64,000 nt of DNA from Mya arenaria. Its lineage: Eukaryota; Mollusca; Bivalvia; Myida; Myidae. A program made the position numbers and the translations under genes. This document shows, piece by piece, positions 44,574 through 55,400 of the stretch (positions are counted from its first letter, which is position 1; every line of letters starts with the position of its first letter). The stretch spans positions 39,465,446 to 39,529,445 of the forward strand of contig NC_069135.1 of NCBI RefSeq assembly GCF_026914265.1, given 5' to 3'. The notes below the pieces were generated by a model, which did no database searches, was not told the DNA's origin, and saw only the letters and a list, made by a program, of their open reading frames with translations.

Positions 44574-47103
44574 ATGATGCATTCGCTCGCGCTGTTGCTT
44601 CTTTGTCTGCCATATTTGGGTAAGTTAACATTGTCAATAATCATTTACGTTGATTATACAACAATAAAATAAATTCTATGTCATAATTAACAAACTGGCA
44701 TAACGTATCAATGACTAAGAAAAGTTTGCATAATTTGGACATTTTTTTATAAAAAGAATGTCATAACAGTTGTAATTGTGTGTTTCATAAACTGAATAAC
44801 GAATAGTTTTGTCTTCAAATCTCCTTTTTCTTCTATTTTTTCTTTCTAAGAAATATATGGAATAGATGTTTGGAGAGCTTCCCAAATATTATGAGATAAT
44901 ATTTTATCTGATATTGACTCTAAAATAATTTGCATTTAGACTCAAGTGCTAAAAGTTAATAAAAAGTTTTAGGTGCTAAAATGTTGCTGTAGGTTTGTGG
45001 TGATTGCTTCTGTTTAATAACAAAAAGCATTTTTGTAACCAATTGAATTTTTACACACAAACCCATATTTATTGCGTCTCATTGATTATTTTTTATTAAA
45101 ATGCAATCAAAAGTTGAATAATTACTGATTCCTTCGTTATGTTTGCATGCAAGGGAATAAGTTTTACACTTGAAAAAGATGTTTTCCAAAACGAAATAAA
45201 CAAGAGCACCGCGGAGCGAGCGTCAACGCTCGGTAAATTATGTACCAAGAATCAGTTATTCTTTTAAGTGGACTTGAGTTATTTCAAATTCGACCTTCCC
45301 ATCCACTTTGTATTGCGAAAGACCCTAAATCACGCAGATACAGTTTAGGTAAATATATAAAGTTTGACGCAAATGCCACCGTTTTCAATTTTTTTTTTAT
45401 TAAATTAGGAGAGAGAAAAGCATGTTTTGAAATAAAGCTCGCAGGAATTTCCTGCCCATTCCCTTGTACCAATTTGACGACATACATATAAAATAAAGTT
45501 GCTCCATACGTCTGATAATGTGATGGTATACTGTTCTTGAAAACCATTTTTACATTTAAGCGCAAGGCTACATCTACACAAAGTGTGAACTTGCGAGGGA
45601 TCTGCTGGCCGAAAATGTTGCTAAGTCGGAGTTGCACAAATGTGAGTACCTTTGACATCATATTTCATATGGAATACTACTATAATATCAGTAGTTAAAC
45701 TTACTAAAAACCTACGCGTGTAACCCTACACTACTCTACCTACCTACATACCTAACTGTGTATACGTCTTGTGTTGTGTGTCGTATCTCAGGACTGATGA
45801 TTGCCTCTTTGTTTGTGTGTTTATATATGTGTGTAATTTAACAGGATCTCTTTAAGGTATGAAAACAAAAAAAACAACATAATCATATAACTGTCATTGC
45901 AATACGCTTTAAGATAAGTATATTTATATAGGGGTGTGTATGGCCTGGTATGAATCAAGCTTCAACACGGCTGCTGTAAATCAGAATTCACCAAACTCGG
46001 TGGACCATGGCCTATTTCAGATAAACAGCTATTGGAACTGCGATCCCCAAAATGGTAAACCTGCAAAGAATGGCTGTGGGCATCCCTGCTCAGGTAAGGA
46101 TTTGGATAGTTTTTTAATTACCCCGGAATCGTGAAAAAATAGTCTCATTGAAAACATAAAAAATAATACACGTATTTATAACGATTGTAAAGATCAAAAT
46201 ATCACATTTTAGTGCTCTGTAATATTCTATTGTGCTCATATTAGATGTTCGAAAGGCTTAAATTTACCTGTGTATTTTTCTGTCATGCTTTTTAATATTA
46301 CATTGTGCTCATATTGTGCTTAATTGTACGCGTGTGTTTTTTCTTCAAATATTGTTTGAACTGAATCTTTGAAATATTGATTTCCTTGGTTTAACTTTCA
46401 GACTATAAAAACACTGATTTGACTGATGACGTGGCTTGCATAAAAAAACTCAAGAGAGAACACAAAGGATGGGGTTTCTCGTAAGATTGTATTATGAACG
46501 TCGTCTTCAATTTTAAGCTCCTCTAAATATTTATCTCTGACAACTGAATATTAATCTCACCTTTAATTCTAACTCCATGTTTTCATGTTTGACACAAAAG
46601 AAATTTCGGAGAAAACCCTAATTTTAATTTCAAGGTGCCCTCAAATACAATGTGATATTTTAATAGAGCAATGTGAATGAAACTTTTTTGACACTGATTA
46701 TTCTTTTCCACATACAAAATTATGTAAATGAAAAAAAGAAACTTTTGGCTATCAAATAAAATACATTGTTTTCTTTCTTCCATGCACATTGTAACTATAG
46801 ACAACATTATCAAATATAATGTTAACAAAATGCTCTTTTTATTGTTAAACTTGTTACTTTTGTCAATTCAAAATTCTAGCCCAACTCGTATTTCAAATTT
46901 ACCCACAATATTTCATCTCTGAACATGTCTGCATCTTATATTCATCTAATAGCTTTATTGGTAAAATGTTTATGTATAACATACCTTTAGGTTCACTACA
47001 TTATACAGTTTTCAAACAATCTTTCAGGATGGGTTACACCAACAATTGCCAGAGTAAAACGAGTAGTTACCTGTCGGAATGCGGCATTCCAGGGTTAGGT
47101 TAA
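44574..47103 (+). CDS. c-type lysozyme (GH22), five exons, 147 residues
   Basis: Exons 44574-44619, 45561-45641, 45932-46093, 46402-46480 and 47028-47103 join with GT/AG introns in one frame. The product starts MMHSLALLLLCLPYLG, a secretion signal. The mature part starts near QGYIYTKCELARDLL. Next is WVCMAWYESSFNTAAVN, carrying the catalytic Glu (E35 of hen lysozyme), then SVDHGLFQINSYWNC, carrying the catalytic Asp (D52). CGHPCS, a DDVACIKK helix and NNCQSK...SECG follow. Eight cysteines match the four disulfides of the family. It hydrolyses peptidoglycan outside the cell or in digestive/phagocytic compartments. A second ATG follows the first directly; either could start. Intron 1 is the longest (~0.94 kb). 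It has lost the Trp-rich WxxW segment after GFS, reading GFSMGYTNNC. Confidence 0.95.
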
Positions 47104-47142
47104 ACAATCAGCATTTACTGTTTCTTGTTTGATTGACTTTTC

Positions 47143-47148
47143 AATAAA
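47143..47148 (+). terminator. Polyadenylation signal of the lysozyme gene
   Basis: AATAAA 40 bases after the stop codon. Confidence 0.7.
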
Positions 47149-47520
47149 TATAAATTCATTTCCATAGTCGTTGTTTTGATATTGATATAATGTCTTGTTA
47201 AAAATCAACGTTTATGAATACGTTGCATGATTATGATGCGGTTAAGTGCAAACGCGGCTGAAATTATTGCATTAATTAATGTTTTACAAAGCATACTCAT
47301 TAATTTATGTTGTCTGTACATAACTCATTCAGTATGTACCGTTCAGGTAAATTGTCATACTTGCATTTATACCATAAAGCATGAGTGATATAACCCCATG
47401 CAATAATTTCCATTTATAACTAGTGTAATAACTATGCAAATAAGGAAACCGCATCACAGAAAAATGTAATCATGCGTGCTGCCAAAAAATCTAAACAAAC
47501 ATTAGAAACGATGATTCACA
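47149..47520. other. Intergenic AT-rich sequence
   Basis: Nothing recognised. Confidence 0.4.
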
Positions 47521-47527
47521 CGAAATC

Positions 47528-47814
47528 ATCTAGGTGTCAACAAACTCAGCTCAACGATGGAACGAATGGTGAAGAAGGCTTGGCTTAATCCAAGCAAACA
47601 CCTCCCTGATCACAACGCCAGAAAATATCTCGTCCAGAAATTGAATGACAACAATGTTCCTGCGAACCTGATTAGGCAAACATCGGAGCACAAGAACATT
47701 GCATCTATACTAGAAAACAACTTTAGCATAATAACATACAAATCAACACAAGGAAATGTTCAATATATCCAGTGGAAATACCCCGGCTACTTCCTCGCAA
47801 CATGCTCCTTCTAG
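47528..47814 (+). pseudogene. Tyrosine-recombinase C-terminal fragment (Crypton/DUF3504-like)
   Basis: The frame reads LGVNKLSSTMERMVKKAWLN, then DHNARKYLVQKLNDNNVP, SEHKNIASI and ENNFSI. This matches the box II region of DUF3504-type tyrosine recombinases, with the H-x-x-R motif (DHNAR) and the second His (SEHKN). The usual nucleophile context NNYS reads NNFS, so catalysis is probably lost. The 3' continuation shifts frame about 47760 (a TSSQHAPSRQF reading appears in another frame). Only the C-terminal third is present. Source could be a Crypton transposon or a gene derived from one. Confidence 0.62.
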
Positions 47815-48509
47815 ACAGTTCGCCAGCAATGTTAAAGTTCACACACTGTCACAGTCACTGATTCAACATGAAATCCCACTTTTACTGGTGGATTTTACAA
47901 CATGTATGTAGCTCCAATTGACGGAGGTAATGTCCTAAAACTGAGCACATCCATTAAAATGAAAAAACGTCCATGCTGTAATCGATCAGCTACAAAGCGA
48001 ATTCGCACTATTGAAAACGAATGTGAGGCGACTTATGTTCTTTTTATACTTCAACCGCAAAATGACATGTACATTCTCGCGTGATTACTTATAACGTCAC
48101 AAAATAAACACTCATTTGAGATCAAATGTTTATATACTTGCACATGTAGACAGCAGTTTATTCATTTATCGGTCTAAGCTTACTTGTATGTATGAAATTG
48201 ACAAAAGATAATGAGGGCAGGGCCTAACAGGCATCCTGTATACACGACACTAGTCCCTCATTGTCTCCTTAGGTTGCCTTATATGTCATTCAATTAGATA
48301 TTTCACCATTATTTGCGTGTAACAAGTGTTCCCTTGACTGTATACCTCTTCCCAATTCGGACTAATTTTTTCCTAAGTAATGTGTGGTCTACAGGGACAA
48401 TCCCAAATGTAATTCTTGTTCATGTTTAGATGCAGAGAGTAAAGGCCTAAACTATAATAATCGAACGACACAGAGCGTTACAAAACACAAAAAAACATAC
48501 AACACATGC
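47815..48509. other. Intergenic sequence
   Basis: No gene supported. 48385-48480 weakly resembles the AGAGTAAAGGC block near 34858. Confidence 0.4.
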
Positions 48510-50085
48510 ATTATAATATCAGGATGGCGTTTAGGTCAGGCCATACTACACATGCATAATATTATCAGGGTTGTGGTGGGGTCAGTCCATACCACACAAG
48601 CATCATTCTATCGGGGTTAGGATGGAGTCCGGCCATACTACGGAGATGCGTAGGGTTAGGACATACTACGCATGTATTTTGGTATCGGAGATGCGGTGGG
48701 GTCAGGACTTACTACGCATGCATCATGGTATCGGAGATGCGGTAGGGTTAGGACATACTACGCATGCATCATGGTATCGGCGATGCGGTGGGGTCAGGAC
48801 TTACTATGCATGCATCATGGTATCGAAGATGCGGTAGGGTCAGGACATACTGCGCATGCATCATGGTATCGGGGTTGCGGAGGGGTCAGGACATACTACG
48901 CATGCATAGTAATATCGGAGTTGCTACGGGGTCAGGACAAACTACGCATGCATCATGGTACCGGAGATGCGGTAGGGTCAGGACATACTACGCATGCATC
49001 ATGATATCGGGGTTGCGACGGGGTCAGGACATACTGCGCATGCATCATGATATCGGGGTTGTGGTGGGGTCAGGACATACTACGCATGCATCATGGTACC
49101 GGATATGCGGTAGGGTCAGGATATACTACACATGCATCAAGATATCGGGGTAACGGTGGGGTCAGGACATACTAGACATGCATCATAATAGCGGGGTTGC
49201 GATGGGTTAGGGCATACTACGCTTGCATCATGATATCGGGGTTGTGGTGTGGTCGGGACATAATACACATGCATCATAATAGCGGGGTTGCGGTGGGGTC
49301 AGGACATACTACGCTTGTATCATGATATCGGGGTTGTGGTGGGGTCAGGACATATTACGCTTGCATAGTATTATCGGAGTTGCGGTGGGCTCAGGACATA
49401 CTACGCATGCATCATGATATTGGAGTTGTGGTGTGTTCATGCGATACTAGACTTGCATAAAAAAATCTTGGTTACAGCGAGGATATATCATACTACACTT
49501 GCATCAAACTATCGGGGTTTTGATCAGGTCAGGACATTCTACACATGCATCATAATATCGGGGTTGCGGTGTTGGCAGTGTATAACACACATGCAACAAA
49601 ATATTAGGGTTGCAGTAAGGTCAGGCAATACTACACTTGCATCGTAATATCGGAGTTGCGGTGGGGTCAGGCAATACTTCACTTGCATCAAAATATCGGA
49701 GTTGTGATGGAGTCAGGACATTCTACGCATGCATCATGATAGCGGGGTTGCGGTTGGATCAGGACATACTACGCATGCATCATAATAGCGGGATTGCGGT
49801 TGGGTCAGGACATATTACGCATGCATCATAATATCGGAGATGCGGTGGGTTCGGGACATACTACGCATGCATCATGGTACCGGAGATGCGGTGGGGTTAG
49901 GACATACTACGCATGCATCAAGGTATCGGGCAGTGTATAATACACATGTATTAAAATATTTGGGTTGCAGTAAAATCAGGCAATACTACACATGCATCTC
50001 AATATCGGGGTTGCGGTGGGTCCAGCCATACTACACATACATTATGATATCGGGGTTGCGGTGGGTCCAGCCATACTACAATTAA
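48510..50085. repeat. 46-bp minisatellite array, about 34 copies
   Basis: The consensus per unit runs CATACTACGCATGCATCAT, then GATATCGGGGTTGCGGTGG, then GGTCAGGA. Units vary (GGAGATGCGGTAGGG; ACACATGCATC) and a few are shortened. Since 46 is not a multiple of three, open frames through it cycle through all three readings of the unit; they are not genes. Confidence 0.95.
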
Positions 50086-50089
50086 TTGG

Positions 50090-50550
50090 TTATGTCATAC
50101 AATGATAAGTAGACAGCGCTAATTTTGTTGTTGAAACTCTTCCAATTTTTTACACGATATATTTTTTTCAAAAAGAGGCATTTAAAAATGCTACTTTAGG
50201 GTCACGTGTACGTGTGGACTACTGTTGTGTGTGTTACGTCATCAAGGTATGTGTGCGTAGTGTAATTTCAGAATGAACTGTACACACACACGAGGAGAGT
50301 GTTTTATGCCACTATCAGCAAATCTGTATGTTAAATGTGAAAACGACTTTTAAACTGAACTGCGACTGTACACGTACCTGTAGCAACTCGTACAGGACAT
50401 GTTTCGCAACCTCCGTTTATGTTTCATTAGAATGACTTTAAATGAGCAATGAATTGATGTCACCTGTTCAATACGTTCTTCCATTACAGGTCTTCTCAAT
50501 ATTTAGATTTGAGAAACAGTGTTATTATTTTAATTGTGTACAATCGATAA
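50090..50550. other. Short unique spacer between two arrays
   Basis: No feature recognised. Confidence 0.4.
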
Positions 50551-50553
50551 CTA

Positions 50554-53500
50554 GAGGTCCTTTTTGTCACATTATATCGATAGTGTCCAAGGTCCTTTTT
50601 GTCACATTATATCGATAGTGTCCGAGGTCCTTTTTGTCACATTATATCGATAGTATCTGAGGTCCTTTTTGTCACATTATATCGATAGTGACCAAGGTCC
50701 TTTCTGTCACATTATATCGATAGTATCTGAGGTCCTTTCTGACACATTATATCGATAGTGTCCAAGGTCCTTTTTGTCACATTATATCGATAGTGTCCGA
50801 GGTCCTTTTTGTCACATTATATCGATAGTGTCCGAGGTCCTTTTTGTCACATTATATCGATAGTGTCCGAGGTCATTTTTGTCACATTATATCGATAGTG
50901 TCCGAGGTCCTTTTTGTCACATTATATCGATAGTATCTGAGGTCCTTTCTGACACATTATATCGATAGTGTCCAAGGTCCTTTTTGTCACATTATATCGA
51001 TAGTGTCCGAGGTCCTTTTTGTCACATTATATCGATAGTGTCCGAGGTCCTTTTTGTCACATTATATCGATAGTATCTGAGGTCCTTTCTGACACATTAT
51101 ATCGATAGTGTCCGAGGTCCTTTTTGTCACATTATATCGATAGTGTCCGAGGTCCTTTTTGTCACATTATATCGATAGTGTCCGAGGTCCTTTTTGTCAC
51201 ATTATATCGATAGTGTCCAAGGTCCTTTTTGTCACATTATATCGATAGTATCTGAGGTCCTTTCTGACACATTATATCGATAGTGTCCAAGGTCCTTTTT
51301 GTCACATTATATCGATAGTGTCCGAGGTCCTTTTTGTCACATTATATCGATAGTGTCCGAGGTCCTTTTTGTCACATTATATCGATAGTGTCCGAGGTCC
51401 TTTTTGTCACATTATATCGATAGTGTCCGAGGTCCTTTTTGTCACATTATATCGATAGTGTCCGAGGTCCTTTTTGTCACATTATATCGATAGTGTCCGA
51501 GGTCCTTTCTGTCACATTATATCGATAGTATCTGAGGTCCTTTCTGACACATTATATCGATAGTGTCCGAGGTCCTTTTTGTCACATTATATCGATAGTG
51601 TCCGAGGTCCTTTTTGTCACATTATATCGATAGTGTCCGAGGTCCTTTTTGTCACATTATATCGATAGTGTCCGAGGTCCTTTTTGTCACATTATATCGA
51701 TAGTGTCCGAGGTCCTTTTTGTCACATTATATCGATAGTGTCTGAGGTCCTTTCTGTCACATTATATCGATAGTGTCCGAGGTCCTTTTTGTCACATTAT
51801 ATCGATAGTGTCCGAGGTCCTTTTTGTCACATTATATCGAGAGTGTCCAAGGTCCTTTCTGTCACATTATATCGATAGTATCTGAGGTCCTTTTTGTCAC
51901 ATTATATCGATAGTGTCCATGGTCCTTTCTGTCACATTATATCGATAGTATCTGAGGTCCTTTCTGACACATTATATCGATAGTGTCCAAGGTCCTTTTT
52001 GTCACATTATATCGATAGTGTCCGAGGTCCTTTTTGTCACATTATATCGATAGTGTCCGAGGTCCTTTTTGTCACATTATATCGATAGTGTCCGAGGTCA
52101 TTTTTGTCACATTATATCGATAGTGTCCAAGGTCCTTTCTGTCACATTATATCGATAGTGTCCGAGGTCCTTTTTGTCACATTATATCGATAGTTTCCAA
52201 GGTCCTTTTTGTCACATTATATCGATAGTGTCCGAGGTCCTTTTTGTCACATTATATCGATAGTGTCCAAGGTCCTTTCTGTCACATTATATCGATAGTG
52301 TCCAAGGTCCTTTTTGTCACATTATATCGATAGTGTCCGAGGTCCTTTCTGACACATTATATCGATAGTGTCCGAGGTCCTTTTTGTCACATTATATCGA
52401 TAGTGTCCGAGGTCATTTTTGTCTCATTATATCGATAGTGTCCAAGGTCCTTTTTGTCACATTATATCGATAGTATCTGAGGTCCTTTTTGTCACATTAT
52501 ATCGATAGTGTCCAAGGTCCTTTTTGTCACATTATATCGATAGTGTCCAAGGTCCTTTTTGTCACATTATATCGATAGTGTCCGAGGTCCTTTCTGACAC
52601 ATTATATCGATAGTATCTGAGATCCTTTCTGTCACATTATATCGATAGTATCTGAGGTCCTTTCTGTCACATTATATCGATTGTGTCCAAGGTCCTTTCT
52701 GACACATTATATCGATAGTATCTGAGGTCCTTTCTGTCACATTATATCGATAGTATCTGAGGTCCTTTTTGTCACATTATATCGATAGTGTCCGAGGTCC
52801 TTTCTGTCACATTATATCGATAGTGTCCAAGGTCCTTTTTGTCACATTATATCGATAGTGTCCGAGGTCCTTTCTGACACATTATATCGATAGTGTCCGA
52901 GGTCCTTTCTGACACATTATATCGATATCGTCCAAGGTCCTTTTTGTCACATTATATCGATAGTGTCCAAGGTCCTTTTTGTCACATTATATCGATAGTG
53001 TCCGAGGTCCTTTCTGACACATTATATCGATAGTGTCCGAGGTCCTTTTTGTCACATTATATCGATAGTGTCCGAGGTCATTTTTGTCTCATTATATCGA
53101 TAGTGTCCAAGGTCCTTTTTGTCACATTATATCGATAGTATCTGAGGTCCTTTTTGTCACATTATATCGATAGTGTCCAAGGTCCTTTTTGTCACATTAT
53201 ATCGATAGTGTCCGAGGTCATTTTTGTCACATTATATCGATAGTGTCCGAGGTCCTTTCTGTCACATTATATCGATAGTGTCCAAGGTCCTTTTTGTCAC
53301 ATTATATCGATAGTATCTGAGGTCCTTTCTGTCACATTATATCGATTGTGTCCAAGGTCCTTTTTGTCACATTATATCGATAGTGTCCGAGGTCATTTTT
53401 GTCACATTATATCGATAGTGTCCAAGGTCCTTTCTGTCACATTATATCGATAGTGTCCAAGGTCCTTTTTGTCACATTATATCGATAGTTTCCAAGGTCC

Positions 53501-55400
53501 TTTTTGTCACATTATATCGATAGTGTCCGAGGTCCTTTTTGTCACATTATATCGATAGTGTCAAAGGTCCTTTCTGTCACATTATATCGATAGTGTCCAA
53601 GGTCCTTTTTGTCACATTATATCGATAGTGTCCGAGGTCCTTTCTGACACATTATATCGATAGTGTCCGAGGTCCTTTTTGTCACATTATATCGATAATG
53701 TCCGAGGTCATTTTTGTCTCATTATATCGATAGTGTCCAAGGTCCTTTTTGTCACATTATATCGATAGTATCTGAGGTCCTTTTTGTCACATTATATCGA
53801 TAGTGTCCAAGGTCCTTTTTGTCACATTATATCGATAGTGTCCAAGGTCCTTTTTGTCACATTATATCGATAGTGTCCGAGGTCCTTTCTGACACATTAT
53901 ATCGATAGTATCTGAGATCCTTTCTGTCACATTATATCGATAGTATCTGAGGTCCTTTCTGTCACATTATATCGATTGTGTCCAAGGTCCTTTCTGACAC
54001 ATTATATCGATAGTATCTGAGGGCCTTTCTGTCACATTATATCGATAGTATCTGAGGTCCTTTTTGTCACATTATATCGATAGTGTCCGAGGTCCTTTCT
54101 GTCACATTATATCGATAGTGTCCAAGGTCCTTTTTGTCACATTATATCGATAGTGTCCGAGGTCCTTTCTGACACATTATATCGATAGTGTCCGAGGTCC
54201 TTTCTGACACATTATATCGATATCGTCCAAGGTCCTTTTTGTCACATTATATCGATAGTGTCCAAGGTCCTTTTTGTCACATTATATCGATAGTGTCCGA
54301 GGTCCTTTCTGACACATTATATCGATAGTGTCCGAGGTCCTTTTTGTCACATTATATCGATAGTGTCCGAGTTCATTTTTGTCTCATTATATCGATAGTG
54401 TCCAAGGTCCTTTTTGTCACATTATATCGATAGTATCTGAGGTCCTTTTTGTCACATTATATCGATAGTGTCCAAGGTCCTTTTTGTCACATTATATCGA
54501 TAGTGTCCGAGGTCATTTTTGTCACATTATATCGATAGTGTCCGAGGTCCTTTCTGTCACATTATATCGATAGTGTCCAAGGTCCTTTTTGTCACATTAT
54601 ATCGATAGTGTCCGAGGTCCTTTCTGACACATTATATCGATAGTGTCCAAGGTCCTTTTTGTCACATTATATCGATAGTGTCCGAGGTCCTTTCTGTCAC
54701 ATTATATCGATAGTGTCCAAGGTCCTTTTTGTCACATTATATCGATAGTGTCCGAGGTCCTTTCTGACACATTATATCGATAGTATCTGAGATCCTTTCT
54801 GTCACATTATATCGATAGTATCTGAGGTCCTTTCTGTCACATTATATCGATTGTGTCCAAGGTCCTTTTTGTCACATTATATCGATAGTGTCCGAGGTCC
54901 TTTCTGTCACATTATATCGATAGTGTCCAAGGTCCTTTTTGTCACATTATATCGATAGTGTCCGAGGTCCTTTCTGACACATTATATCGATAGTGTCCAA
55001 GGTCCTTTCTGACACATTATATCGATAGTGTCCAAGGTCCTTTTTGTCACATTATATCGATAGTGTCCGAGGTCCTTTTTGTCACATTATATCGATAGTG
55101 TCCGAGGTCCTTTTTGTCACATTATATCGATAGTGTCCGAGGTCCTTTTTGTCACATTATATCGATAGTGTCCGAGGTCCTTTTTGTCACATTATATCGA
55201 TAGTGTCCGAGGTCCTTTCTGTCACATTATATCGATAGTGTCCGAGGTCCTTTTTGTCACATTATATCGATAGTGTCCAAGGTCCTTTCTGTCACATTAT
55301 ATCGATAGTATCCGAGGTCCTTTCTGTCACATTATATCGATAGTATCCGAGGTCCTTTCTGACACATTATATCGATCATGTTCGAGGCCCTTTCTGTCGC
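50554..55400. repeat. 35-bp satellite array, about 138 copies, with higher-order structure
   Basis: The unit is AGGTCCTTTTTGTCACATTA followed by TATCGATAGTGTCCG. Main variants end TATCTG or GTCCA and carry TTTCTGACAC or TTTCTGTCAC. Period is 35 bp almost without exception. Rare variants recur at fixed spacing: GTCTCATT at 52421, 53086, 53716 and 54381 (665, 630, 665 bp) and ATCGATATCG at 52921 and 54216 (1295 bp). That shows a higher-order unit of 18-19 monomers. Both edges degrade (GATCATGTTCGAGGCCC at the right). No long open frame. Confidence 0.98.

Noticed and set aside
45240..45661. Open frames on both strands in lysozyme intron 1 and exon 2
   Set aside because: They overlap a confidently spliced lysozyme exon in other frames and show no domain.
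48571..49153. Overlapping open frames of 88-129 codons rich in Cys, His and Tyr
   Set aside because: They are read-through of the 46-bp minisatellite, with no start context, domain or splice evidence.
50554..55400. CRISPR-like look of a regular short repeat array
   Set aside because: There are no unique spacers: monomers are head to tail, and the context is eukaryotic.
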